Assembly: GCF_020520425.1 (NCBI RefSeq) | Contig: NC_079491.1 | Location: 38,409,027-38,473,026 of the forward strand | Source of the DNA: Spinacia oleracea | Lineage: Eukaryota; Streptophyta; Magnoliopsida; Caryophyllales; Amaranthaceae | Direction of reading: 5' to 3' | DNA: 64,000 bases | Shown here: positions 34,850 through 49,800 of the stretch, piece after piece | Layout: each line of letters opens with the position of its first letter | Numbering within the stretch: position 1 is the first letter of the stretch | Made by a program: the position numbers and the translations under genes | The notes under the pieces: generated by a model | What the model was told of the DNA's origin: nothing | The model's input: the letters and a program-made list of their open reading frames with translations, nothing else | Databases searched by the model: none

Positions 34850-37800
34850 TTGAAAATTTATATCTAGTCGCATCTAACAACACCCAACATGACTTATGTT
34901 GTTCTTTACATACTACCTTCCTTTACCAATACTTGCATCGTTTTTTTTTTTTGCACAATAACCAGTGAAGTAAGTAAATGATTGAAGTTGGACAATTTTA
35001 CCTGTGTGATTAGATGAAAGAGAAAGCCTAAAAAAGAAAATATGTTTTACAAAAGAGAAAAAATAAGGTAATTACGATACTTCACCCAAAAAATTACTAA
35101 ATATGAAAATGATGAAAATATTGTGAAACATCTCAAAAGGGAATACGATCGAGTTGTGCAAAAGTCAAACTATTTTAACTAAAAAGAATGGAGGAAGTAC
35201 ATAAAATTAAACATAAATCATATTTTATTTACCTTGTTTTCACTTATTTTAAAATTGTTAAGTTTATATTTAATTAGTATTTGAATTGCATACATGATAT
35301 CAAACGTAATAATTAAAAAAATGGAGGAGAATTTAGATGTCATAAATCCCCATAAAAAGTTACAAATTGAAAATATTAAAATGCTACTCGTATTAAAAAA
35401 AAAATGTTACCATGAATCGTTGTGCCTAATCAATGAATTAATCACCATTTTCCAAAACAAGGAAAAAGATGAGGGGTGAGCATAGATCCCAAAGTTGTAA
35501 GTTGTAAGTTGTAAGAAACAAAAAAATGTAAATCAAGTAGAGGAATATTTTATTTTTTCTTCATTTTTGTGTGAAGTGTACTTGTAGAAATCATCAATAT
35601 CTACTCGTAGAAATCATCAATATCTACTTGTAGAATTCAATAGTTATGTGAAATGTAGTACTCCCTCCATTGTTTTTGTTACGTTTGGACTTTTGCATAT
35701 TTATTAACGTATAATAAAGATTCTTTTTCTTTTTTATTAAAAAAATAAATCCAAATAAAACCTCAATCCACTTATCATTACAACAACCAATAAGATTGTT
35801 TTATTTATCAAAATGAAATGAAAAAGCACAAAGATTGCTAACTTAACATACTTGAGAAATTGTAAAGAAATTTAATGAGTTGAAAAAATTAGACCAATTA
35901 AAATTAAAAGATGGCACTAAAAATGATAGTATAATAAGTTTATAAAAGAAAAGATTCTCCTACGTAACAAACATTGTAAAAACACCCTAAAAAGAATACG
36001 TAACAAACAAAAAGAAACGGAGGGAGTAATTGTTTGGTAGAAGAGAAAAAAATTTAAAATGGAGAAAGTTGACTTTTTTTTTGGGAACTAAAAGTTTTCA
36101 CAAAATATGAGAAAATAAGGCTAGATCTGATTCAACTTATTCTGATTTGTACTTAGCTTATTGATTTAGCTTATTTGAATTATTGGAAATTATTCAAATC
36201 CTGAAAAATGGTCTTGTCTCATATTACTTTCGTTTCTAAAAGATCTTTATACTTCTTGTTTTATTGGAAATTATTCGAATCCTGAAAAATGATCTTATTT
36301 TATATTACCTCTGTTCCTAAAAGATCTTTATACTTTTCGTTTGATCTATTCTTAGAAGTTTTTTATACTTTGATTATTCACTTTTGGCAAGGAAGGAAGC
36401 AAATCCAAAGCAAGTCAAATGACCCATCTTGTCCATTTATCATTCTTTAAATTTTGATTTTGTTTTAGGTGATCCAAATTTAACGACCCCAATTAAAATA
36501 ATATGTATGAAGTATTATTATTTTATATTATAATGTATTAATAGAATAAAAAAAAATGTTGATAGAGGAGTACATGAAATATTAGCTTAAAAAAATCAAT
36601 AATTTAAATAATCAGTTTTATCAAACAGTTTACATAATATCTTATCAGTTTCAACATCTTATTAATTTTAATCGTTACCTTATTAATCCAGATAATTTAT
36701 CAGTTTTGAGCTATGTTCAGCTAGTGTTATTAAACAAAGTTTAATTAGTTGAAATGAAACAGGATAAAACCTTAAATGAAACACACGGGCCTCTAACGAT
36801 AAAAGTAAAAATAGAGAAGGTGGCAACTGATTTGGAAAAGCTTGAAATTGGACTTCAGAAAGCACGTGCCGCAATCAAGGAGGCTAAGCATACTAATCTT
36901 ACGTATTACGATCCCGATTTTAAGCCCGTCGGTCCGATTTATTGGAATTCCAATGCCTTTCAAAGGTACGTTAAACGTTTAACTCATTCTCAATTTCTGT
37001 ACCTTCTTTTATTCATTTCGAGGAAGTCCCAGAAAAGATGAGGTTGTCTACATCGCTGGTGGACAGCGAAATAACGATCCCATACTCACCCTAAAAAAAA
37101 AAATTAAAAAGATGGCCTACTCTTAATAAATGTGTAAAAGTGTTGTTAACTTGTTATACTGTTAACGGTAATATAAGTATTGTCATTGTTGTATTAAAAT
37201 ACTGTCACAATCACCTAAAAAAAGAAATTATGTATACAACTGTAATGAAATATAAAAAGTAAAGAGACCACTTAAATGAATGGATAAAAGTGTTGCGTAT
37301 TAAATGAATGGGTAAAAGTATGTACAAAGTGTTATATAAGTATTGTCATCGTTTGCATAAATACTGTCATTGTTGTATTGTCATTGTTGTACTAATTACT
37401 GTCATTATTGCCGATCCTTAGTACTTTATTTGACTTTTCAACTCATAAAGGAAAAATACCATTTTACTCCAGATATGGGTTAATTATGCCGCTGTCCACT
37501 AGCTCCCTCAAAAAAGATCGTCACATTCACCCTAGATAGTTCAATTGTATAAAAATAGTACCGCTGTCCATTGAGATACAAGTAGGAATGGCAATGGGTA
37601 GGGTCTGGGTAGGGTCTAGCAATACCCGGACCCGGACCCTAATTTTTTGACCTATACCCATACCCTATCCTTACCCTATAGGGTCTAGAATTACAAGACC
37701 CTTACCCGGACCCTATGGGTCCAGTAGGGTATGGGTAGGGTCTAGGGTCCGGAGCGGGTCCATATTGCTTATTTTTTCTTTAACTTTTTTCAATTTTTTT

Positions 37801-40800
37801 TATATCCAACCATATGTAATGCACAAAAAAATACAATACAAACGATTAATTTGACATTTTAAAACAAATAAATCCTAGTGCCCCAAATCATCCTTGTATT
37901 TCCTTAAACACATTACAATTTAATGTACTAAGGTCATGAATTAAAAAAAACTCAGGTTCTCAAGTGCACAATGTCAATGTTAGAGGTTTTTTTGACTAGT
38001 GAGTGGTAGTGTTGGATGGTTGTTAGAGGAGTAAATGTGATTTTGTGGATTGCCTTAAGATTTTGTGTTATTTTTATATTTCTTTCATGAAATTTGAGCG
38101 GATTTAGTTTAGGGTCTGGGTAGGGTATGGATCTTAAGGGTCTCTGGGTAGGGTAAGGGTCTGAAAAAGTTGGACCCTTACCCTACCCTATTCGATACAT
38201 CATATACCCATACCCTACCCTTACCCTATAGGGTCTAGAAAATTAAGACCCATACCCTAATTTTAGGGTAGGGTCTAACAGGGTCAGGGTAGGGTCCTGG
38301 ACCCGTTGCCATCTCTAGATACAAGTGATACGGAGTCAAAAATAATTAGTTGATTGTTTAAATAACCTTTAAGCTTAGCGACACTTTAGATAAATTAACT
38401 AGTTTTGGGCCCGGGCAATGCCCCGGGTTACTACGTTAATGACATTTACATTTAATTATTTTTATTTTCGCAATGATAACATGAAACATGTCACGTGTTA
38501 GTGGTAAATGCTCTATTATTTAAACACAAGGTTAGGGGTTCAAACCTTATGCAAACAATATTTCACATTTTTTTTATGTATGTGAAAATCGCATAGAGTG
38601 AGTGACTAATATGCAGAGAGCCACGTGTCATGTAAACTTCTTTAGAAACGCCTTTTAATATATTTATAGATGTCATAGTAGTCAATTCGTGGACTATGGA
38701 CCGTGGTGCACATAGAGCTACGTGCACCAAAAGAACATGTGTGCATAAGTAAAAGAACACGACACTACGGCAAAAGAACATGCGATATAATATTTCACTT
38801 TTTTATTATAAAAATAATTTATTATTTTACTATTTATTAAAACCTAAATAAAAAAAATACTTATGTTTTTTTCTCGTAACCAGATGTTCTTTCAATTATA
38901 TACTGTGTTCTTTTGGTGCACGTAGCTCTATGTGCACCATGGTCCACCTTCTAAATTGCGATAGTAGGTTAGTAGAACATTTTTTTATAAGAAAAAAATA
39001 AAATCTGGTTAGATTTTTGGGTAGGGTTACTTAACTTATTTTTGCTGATGATGAGGGAAAGAGAGGGGTCAAAATAAAAGCGACATAGAAATAAAAGAGA
39101 TTTTTTTTCCTGTAAGAAGTTCGTCGTTTAATTAGCTTCCAAAAATAGTGGTTAATCGAAACACAATCAAAATTAGATAACTAAGTCCCTCCTTGCATCC
39201 TCAATTAAGATTTTTTTCTTAACCGGGGAAAAATAATATCATCACTTCCTCCATATTTTTTTAGGAGTCGCAATTACAATTTTCAGTCGTATTTTTTTAG
39301 GCGTCACAATTACATTTTTGGTAACTTTTACACCACTCTCTAATTGTTTATTACTCCCCCCGTTTCAAAATGTTTGTTACGTATTTCTTTAATAGTGTTT
39401 CAAAATATTTGTTACATAAAGAATCTTTCTATTTATAAACTTGTTACTATATTATTTTTTGAGCCAACTTTTATTTCTAATTGGTCCAACTTTTCAACTC
39501 AATAAATCTCATGCTACCAAAAGTCACGTTATGACAAGTTAGCAATTTGTGTGATTTTTAATTATTGGTTCATTTTGATAATAAAACAATCTTATTGGTT
39601 GTTTCAATGATTAGTGGATTGAAGTATATTTTTTTTAATAAAAGATGAAAGCATATTTGCACTATATTCAAAGAGAGTAATAAATGTCAGAATTTGGCAA
39701 GATGGAATGAGATTTATGATGGAATCTAGAACATTTAAAATTTTTAAAAAAGGATCTTAATTATAACGTTAATAAACGTGCCAAAATCCAAACGTAACAA
39801 ACATTTTGAAACGGAGGGAGTACTATATTAGGTCTCATTCACGCACGGTCGCACGGATATTCAATAATTAATATTTGACCATTCTTTTAAAAAAAAAAAT
39901 ATGTAACTGGAATATTTAGCCCTTAATGCTAAAGCGTAATTAATAAATATTAAACGTAATCATTTAATCATCTAATAAGAAATTTTCTCCTTACTGCGTA
40001 GTCCGTATTATATATTTTATATGTTGAATATGATTATTTGACCACAATATTTGAAATGCTTAATATGTTTATTTGATCAAAATATTGAGTAAATATATTT
40101 TTTATAATTGATACTACTTCCGTTTCAAAAAGATCTTTATGCTTTCCGTTTTAGTCCGTTTCATAATGTTCTTTACACTTTTCTTTATTCTATTTTTGGA
40201 TATGAAAATTTACTACTTTACCCTTCTTACCCCCCAATATGTATCATTTTCTACTGATCACTTTCTCTTAATTTCTTCATTTTTTTTCTTACACTCACCC
40301 ATTTTTTTACACATTTCTCTTATTTTCTCCATATTTTATTATATTCAATCAACGTTTCTGCTTTTGTCTTAAAATTTGTGCAAATAGTAATTGTAAACAT
40401 CTTCCTGAACCAGAGGTAGTATGTTGATTTGACTAAAATATTACCAAAATCGTTTAATATTATGATTTCTATAATTTTTTTCATAGCAGTTTATACAAAA
40501 TGAGAGAAAGTAAAATAATAGATAAAATACATATTCTTTTTATGAAAGGGGTTTTTGGTGGGAAAATTTTACACCACGAAATGACATGTGTCATTCTTAG
40601 TGTCTGTTTTAGTATAATGTAATATATTTTTTTGTTTCCTACGAGCCTACTTAAATCATAAGTAATTCCAATTTTGATAACTTTCACACCCCACTTGTTT
40701 AATTTATATTTCTTTATTGTCAACTATCCCCACTTGCATCATTATTATATCAAATTCAACTACGCGTCCTTAATACTTATACCTGTCAACATTACTCCTA

Positions 40801-43800
40801 AAAAGTATGGATGGAGTAATAATTAGTCATACGATATCTATAAAGATAAAACAGATTTGTAAACCACAAATTTAAAGAAAGACATAATTGCTACAATCAA
40901 AATAATTATTATTCAGCATCCTAATTACAGCTCGTACTCCACCACTTCTATCTTGACGCGAGCAATGTTTTTTTATGTTCCCGCATCTTTTCAAGTAGAT
41001 CCCTTCACAATCTGCGCACAAGTTGTTCCAGTCAACGATCTAATGACAAGCCCTAAATTCATACAAATCCACATTACCTTCTCGATTATTGAAACCCTAA
41101 AATTATTCTCATCTATGGATGAGAATAAAGAACCTATATAGCAACAGATAGGACAAACTCAAAAAATTTGGAAGCAACCCTGAAAATAGGGAACAAAAAT
41201 AACGAAAAACTAAAACAAAATCAAAAGTAAAACAACAAAAGAGGATAGGAGATAGTCTAATATCCGAAGAAATTAGACTATTTTCAGTCTAAACGGTTAA
41301 AAGAAAATTGAAACTCTAAGAAAGGAGGGGAAGAGAGAGAAAGGGGGAAAAAAAGAGGCGAGCCAATGTTAATTATGTATTCCTATCTTCAATTAAACCG
41401 TTGATTTCCCACAAAACCTACTACATTTGATTCATCGAATTTATCACCACTAAAAGCAACTCCAATGGTGAGTTACAAGGTGTCGTGGCTAAGTTTGCCA
41501 TATCAAATTTCTAGCTACAATTGATTTAAGCTACTCTGTACAAATTTTTACATTAATGGGCTACAATACCTTGTAACTCACTATAATATTTAATTTAAAA
41601 AATTTATTTATTTGAGCTACTTTTTTTTGAGCTACCTATCCAAAATAACTACGAGGTTTTAACAACTGTTTAGGTACTATACTAATAGTGGACTATTTGC
41701 TCACATATTCATTTTTTTTTTGTGAGCATACTTTTTAAACTATTGAAGTTGCTCTAAATGATCCCCTCTATATATGGTTTTAATTAGTAGGCCAGTAGAA
41801 TGTATGATGTGTTACACTTTGGCTGATTTGTACTCAAAATATATTTACCACAATGAGCACCTCCGGAAATACAAAGTTTGGCCTGAATGTTTGCCAAAAC
41901 TCCCATTTTAATACAAAGTTTAATTTAATAATATATTTTTTGAAAAATTCAAATTTATGAGGTACTAGCTGTTCACAAATTGACCTAAAAATAAGATTAT
42001 TTTTTACCTTCATAGTTGAGACTACCCAAGTTAATAGAAAGTAAAGACCTTTTGAAGAAGACCCAGTATAGTTGGGACCTTTGTTGATTTTTTCCTATAT
42101 TTTATTTTGAATAGATTAGGAAAATTATCACTAATAAATCGGCATACAAACATACGGTATCTACAATAATAATTTTTCCTAAACAACAAATATCCTAAAA
42201 CATTAATATGAAAATTTTCATCAAATTTACTTGTATGCACGCTTCGAAACCACTTCTTTGATATGGTAGTATTCCAACCATAAACGACTATGTTTTTTTT
42301 AATTCATTAATAAAAAGTCATACGAAATCTACATAAAGATTTATAACAATCGAATCAAATAAAACATTTCTTTCACCATAGCTACGATCGTAGTATATCA
42401 AACATTTTTTATACCCTCTTTTATATTGCTACGATTTACAGCTTATATCGACGAGTGGGTCTATAGATCTGTTGTAGCCGTGAAAAATATGATTTACATC
42501 TGATTCATCTGATTGGAGTCGAAAGATTGTCATCCTCTGTGATCCCGCATAAATCTTTACCGAAGAAACAACTTGAACTAAACTAAACACACAAAACTTA
42601 ACTAGAATCAAACCCACCATAGGGGTACTTACTACACTGAAACTATGTAATTTTATTGAGATCTAACGCAAAAAACAAAACAGAATTGAAGAGAAGAGAA
42701 GGTGCAGAAATAACCAAATTTTCGAAGAAAATTGGCTATTTCCGTCCTAAAAAACCTAATTTTTGTAAATCCAAAAAAGAAAGAGAAAAGAGGGAGAGAG
42801 GGGAAGCGTATGTATTATGTTAAGCTGCCCCCATAAACGACTATGTTATAATATATTCACCGAAGAAACATTTCACTCATTGGCGGACCCAGCTAAGGGC
42901 CAGGGGGGGCACGTGCCACCCCCGGAAAAAAAAAATTAAAAAAACTGAAATTTTGATATTTGACAACCTTTGAATAGCGCTTATATATTAAATTTGCCTG
43001 AAAGTGATCAATAGTGCAATTTGTCACAATGGTCAATGAAGAAGGTTGAATTATACTTCAATGTCCCATTTTGTCCGGGATCGATTCCTACATTGGGCAG
43101 CTTTGTATATTTTTTTCCCCCTTAACTTATTTGTCATTTTTTGGGTTTTTCAACTAGTTTTCTTCTTTCCTATTGGTCAATGATTTTTTACTATCAATAA
43201 ACATCAATTGTAATTTTTTTTACTTATCAAAGCACTTTCTCTTTCTTTCACCTCTTTAATTAGGCTATATTTTTTTCTTCTACAAAAAGTCCACTTCGAT
43301 AACAATAAATAATTTTCTTTACCTACTATGGAGTATTCTATCACATTAATCATCTTCATTTTTGTACTTGATTTTATAGGTTTTTAGTGATACATTTACA
43401 AAAAAAAAGTTCTCAATCAATTTGAACTTTGTGTTATCTAGAATCGACTATACGAATTTAACATCATAAAAAAAATCTAAGTGTACCCACTTTTTTAGTT
43501 TTATACAACAAATTATTATATTGTCTTTTTATATACTACGGAGTAGCAACTATATTTTTTCTCTTTAAAAAAACCACTTCGATGAGAATAAATACTTTTC
43601 TTTAACTACTACGGGATATTCTATCACAATAGCTACTTCATTTTTTTACATTATTTTTGAAAAAATTTCATTTTTAGTGATACATTTACAAAAAGGTTCT
43701 CAATCTATTTGAACTTTGTGATGTCTAGAATCAACTATACGAATTTAACACCATAAAAAAAAAATTAGGTGAGTTACCCACTTTTTTTATTTTATACAAA

Positions 43801-46800
43801 AATTTATTATAATATATTTTTATATACGAAATAACAATTATTCGTATAGCTTTTGTGCCACCCCTGACTTGGGATCCTGGGTCCGCCACTGATTTCACTA
43901 TTTGTTTATTTAATTTGTTTTGGCAAATGAAAAGTCAAAATTTAGTAATTACCAATACAACTATAATAAAATATTGCGTACTTCATAACTACACAAATAC
44001 TTCGTATAATAGTGTTAAATGCACGTTGTTTACTCGGTTACTGTAGGAAGTAGGAAGTGCTTCCTTCAAAATCAAATTTTAACGTTAATGTAAGGTATTA
44101 CACTTGCAATTTAATTAAGGAATTCCAACGAATTCAGAACTCTAAGTATTGTAGGGGTATGCTGCGAATTGAATCAAACCCAGGGAAGTTTGATTATCAT
44201 TTCCTCCAGCCAGGGGCGTGGCAAAGAAAATCGGGGTCCTGTACGAATTCTTAAATTGGGGGCCCTTTTTTTAATCAAAATTAATCTGTAAAGGGGATGA
44301 AAAAAAGCATATACGAAGTATTACAAGTTCAACTTTAATTACTTCGTATAACTTAACTCTTAACTCTTAAGTACTTGGATGTCCCCTTTTCAAAATTACT
44401 AACCCTTAATAACGTGTCAAAATTGTTTAATTTTTTTAATAGTGTCAACTTTTTTAAATAAAAATATAATAATTAATACTATGTATATCTTATAGGAAGA
44501 AATATTGTAGGAAAAGTAACTGTTGAAACCAAAAAAAATTATAAATAATAATCGTATAAGATGTTACCAGATCATAGATCATATAGGAAAATAGTTGTGT
44601 CGTGGTATGGAGGCCACTGACTTAGAAGCAAATTTCGCCACTATCGGTACAGGCTCTCAAGTGACGAATGCCCCCCAAGGTTGACACAACTCTCTTCCAA
44701 ATTCGTGCCCCCGAACTTAAAAGGTGAAACTGCTCAAGAACTACTCAGATCACTAATGGAATTTAGGGTTTGTGTTTTTGGTATATTGTGTTTTTGGGAT
44801 TAATCTTGTGCATATATCTCCGCATCTCAAAGCCAAAAATAAGAGATTATATATGCCGTATAGAAATAGGATTTACACCAAATGTTAAGGGGAGGAAAAA
44901 GTTTAGTGGGGCCCGCTAGGTTTTGTAATCACCTTGATAAGAATTCATACACCACGTAATTATATGACCAAGCAAGAAACAATGCAACACAGAATACTCC
45001 ACGGAACACTCGCGGTAATGTTCTAAAGGCCACGGTGCAATAGTGGGTTAAACTGAATTCTCACGCAAAAAGTAATCTAAATACTACTTCCTCCGTCCCG
45101 GAATACTTGACCTGTTTTCCTTATCGGGCCGTCTCTTAATACTTGACCTGTTTTTAAAAATGAAAATATTCTAACAATATTATATTATTTCTCACTCCAC
45201 CCCCTATTAACCCCCTACCCCCTACTCCATACAAAAAATAATTAAAAATTCAACCCCTACTCTCCCCCAACCCCACCTCTTAACCCACCTCCCACTAACT
45301 ACATTAAAATAATACTCCACTATCAACTACTACCTATTAAATTAAATAAGTCAATTCAAGTCCCTTAAACTCTGTGCCGGTCAAACCGGATCGAGTATTC
45401 CGGGACGGAGGGAGTATGCTTTGCATTATTATCAACAATCCCCCATTAAGGCAAAGCATTAATAGACTAAGAGAATCTGAGCAGTAAATAGTAGGCTTAG
45501 TACTTAAATGTTAGTGTCCAAAGGTTTGAACTAACACATAGTGGAGTGGGGTGTTTAACGGTCTAGAGAGTGTCCAAAAGGATTGAACTCCTAGATTATT
45601 AAAGTTACCCGACAACACATACCTTGCCATAGAAGCTTGAGCAATTCCTCGATAAGAAACACGACCACTCATCTTGGGACTCTTAGTGAACGCTCTAGAG
45701 AGATATCCCATCACTCGTAGAAGGAGGTCACCCCTTCACATTCACCGCAGGTGTTCCACGAACATTAAGAACATTTTAGTTCAACCTTTCATCTATACAA
45801 CTCACCGGTCATCTCACGACACCACTAGCTCGAGTGGCCTATGTCTGTGAGGCTAGTTATATAGATCTTCTCATGACACCATTAACTCGAATGGTCCCGG
45901 TCTATGAGGCTAAGCAAAGAAGTAACATATCTACTAGAGCATCTCATGACATCACTTAAACAAGTGACCTCGGTCTATGAGGCTAGATACAAGAAAAATC
46001 AACCAGAACATCTCATGACATCACTTGCACGAGTGACCTCGGTCTATGAGGCTAATCACAAATATCAGTGCTCACACCAAATCATTTCTGACTCTGTTCG
46101 ACAGGGAGACCAATCAGGTCTATGAAGCTATCACATTAAGCAATGTATCCACCAGAACTTCTCACAACACCACCCAAACAGGAGGCCTAGGTCTGTGAGG
46201 CCAAACAAATGCAGAGTCTTCAGCTCTAACTCGTCATCATCCCTTAAGGGATGGATCAACGCATGAATTTTAAAACTCATTCCCCTCAATGGGTTTGAAC
46301 CAGATAAATAGTGGTTCATCCATCATATAAAGATTTGAGTAGTTCTTCTCTTCTCTAGCATCTATGATCCACGAGGAATACCACGTTCGCTGCTAGCTCT
46401 CATCTCACACTATAGTGTTTTCGACCTTTAGAAAGCTCAAAGTTTCTGGTTGCACATACGAGCCAGTGAGATAAATTGTAAGAATTGGAGGAATTACCAA
46501 CCCCCACATCGAAATATCATGCAATAATGATCACAATCACTTGACTTCTTTACTAGCAAGATCCACCAATAAGAAATTATCTTCATAGTGGAATTTCAAT
46601 ACTCATTTGCTTTGAAGACTCCAATGAGTAATGTAAATGAGCCATCACCTGGTCTTCTCGAATATGTGACATAAAACCCAGCGAAGGTCGACGTTTCGAA
46701 GAGGGAACCTATGCTGCCCACTTTGAATGGACGAATCTGTCCAACTGAGCGCGAACCCATACTCCAAAACCCAACAACGATCACAGTCATCGTCAGCGGA

Positions 46801-49800
46801 ACGGAGTTTACCTGGGGTGCCCGAATCACTCTTCCTGACCAATCATGAATATGAGAACTCTTAGGTGATAAATCACGGCTACTCAAACATGAATGTTGGC
46901 TCAGCTAGCAAGTTTTCTTCATTTCAAAGGCAACACCTAGTCAAGAGAAAACAACAGTGATATATCGAACTCAATCAACCAACACTTTGGCTTGAATGCA
47001 TTCAACTTTAGTCTCTAAAGCTTCCTGTGTATACTTAATTCAACACCATATGATTAGTCAATCATCAAAGTCCATCAATACATACACAAGCATTAACCAA
47101 TCATAATCAAGCCAAAGAGACAAGACAAGTTAAGTTAAACTACTCATACCACGCGTAGGTATTTACAACTGACCTTAGACTTCTCAAGACCACTACCAAC
47201 ATTCCTTACTAGGAAACAACCATCATGTAATCGCACTATGTAGACGTTCTCATCTAAGGTGCCACACAACAATGCAATTTGAAAGTGTCTTTGAACTCCA
47301 ATCACATGAAACTATGTTGATACAAGTAGACTCCCTAAGTTGGACAAACTTAGTCACAAGAGATATACTAAATGCGGTCAATACTAAAGCCAGTGTGAAT
47401 CCTCTAAAAACATAACTTGCGCTGCCCTTGGCCTTTTACAAGCTCTTACCTTTCAAATCACACCTGAAAGAAACTTAGTAGTCAACCCTGGCAAGTCTGA
47501 GCTAACATATCCAAGGTACAATATGTCTTAATTAAAGGACTCACAATCACCTTTATGTTACAACACTCATCCAACTAGTTCCAACTAACGCACATGACCT
47601 CTTAAGAAGATTCATGAAAGTTATCCAGTTACTTCTCGAAGATACCCCATAAACTTCACTGGTCTCTCATGACTTCTTTAAGACAAACAAAAAAGAGTAT
47701 TAACTCCACTAGTTGTGCTCTTGCCTTTGCTACACATCAGTAAAACTGACTCATCCAACACATTAGAAATGACTGGAAGCAAAGAGAAATCAAATAGTAG
47801 TGAGTAAACATAAACGTACCTTTTTTTTGCAAGATTTCACACTCAAATGATAACTCCATAGGATTCACCATTTGATTCAATATAAATTAGTGAAAAGACA
47901 AGAAATATCTAAACAATCTTGTTAAATATTCAACAAAGGCAAGTACACTTTAAGTGCACAAACTAACTTTTGCTCATGTTAAAGTCAAAGGTCTCACTTG
48001 GTTTACTCACCCCCACGGTTCTAGGAATTCGTGATAACAAACTTATCATCAAAAGGACACATATGACTAAAATTACTTTAAGTGAGAGAAACCATTAATC
48101 CTGATGAAGAGAGGAACCGACTACTACCCCCACACAAGGTGAGATTACCCAAATTCAATAGATTCAATTCATCACAAGGAAAGCAAGTCTTTTCAAAGTA
48201 ATTGACCTTACTCCTTGGTATAATCCACTTTTGTTGCAAGGTCTCAAACGAACAAACCCACAAGGAAGATACTCTAATCAACACCTCACCAACGAGTGTC
48301 AAACTAACTTACTTGTTAGTGTGAAACACTAGCTTCACCCCCTCAAAGTTTCACAAAAGCACCAAAGACAATACCTATAAAGGGGTCAAATAATAGCTAC
48401 ACACAAAGCTAGAAATTTAAACAGTAGCAGCAAGGAAATGAGCTTCCCTATCACCGTGGTATGTTGATGTTTAGAGCCTCAACTCTCAAGAGTTATCTTT
48501 TCTTGTTCCTGCCAGATTACACTTAGAAGATTTAATTGTAAATAAATAAATTTAATAACATCACCTGATTTGCATTTACACGTACATAACTGCATCATGC
48601 CCACATCCCGAGCCACCCGTGCCTCGACTAATCTCCTTGTAGCAGTAATCCACAATCTTGTGCCTAATAATATTGCTGCAACTACCCAATGCACAATCTT
48701 GTGCCTAATAATATTGTACCTGCCTCAATCTAGCAACGCCACTGCATCGAGCTAAACGTAAACGACAAATTGATTTGTATTTATCCGTAGATATTAGTAG
48801 ACTATCTCCTTTCCAGGTGCCACATTAAGTGTCATATATTATGTATATAAAGCCCAACTCAATTATACGATAAATTGCATTTTCAAGATCCCAATCGAGT
48901 CATGAACGAGATGGCATCACAATTGATCATGTCACAATAAGGTAAGCATTTTTTCTTCCAAGTCCGACCAGATTACTAATTCATCATTCCGAAAACCTCT
49001 TTCCACCAAATAAAGAAATGGAGACTACTGCTTTGAGACTCCCCACTTTGATTAATTAATCAATAACATCAACCAAAACCAAGGAGTGCAATTTCTTTAT
49101 CATAGGAGTAATTAGAGTCATCACGAACACTTCATAAAGTGATGTCCAAAATCACATGGAATCACCCACCCGATCATGAATTCAAGAGCTTCGGTATATT
49201 GTTCGATTACTTTATTGCCCCACTATCAATTAACCGAACAAGGGAACACACCGACTTGAATGAAACCTTCGTAAGTTAATCGAACGTACTATCATCATTC
49301 AAATCCAAAGCCATATATATTCCAATCATGAGATAATTAATCTCTTCAGCTAAATCAGTTTTGATTATCCGTAGAATTAAATGAATCAACACAACAAATT
49401 TGCTTCTAAATTGTAGGAAAAGTAACTGTTACGTTGAAACCAAAAAAAATTATGAATAATAATCGTATAAGATGTTACCCGATCATAGATCATATAGGAA
49501 AATAGTTGTGTCCTGGTATGGAGGCCACTGACTTAGAAGCAAATTTCGCCACTACCGGTACAGGCTCTCAAGTGACGAATGTCCCCCAAGGTTAACACAA
49601 CTCTCTTCCAAACTTGAAAGGTGAAACTGCTCAAGAACTGCTCAGATCACTAATGGAATTTAGGGTTTGTGTTTTTGGTATATTGTGTTTTTGGGATTAA
49701 TCTTGTGCATATATCTCCGCATCTCAAAGCCAAAAATAAGAGATTATATATGCCGTATAGAAATAGGATTTACACCAAATGTTAAAGGGGAGGAAAAAGT

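Noticed and set aside
46596..46886. 96-codon ORF in the interior of the nested LTR element, possible gag
   Set aside because: No Gag, zinc-knuckle or Pol motif; no extension in neighbouring frames.
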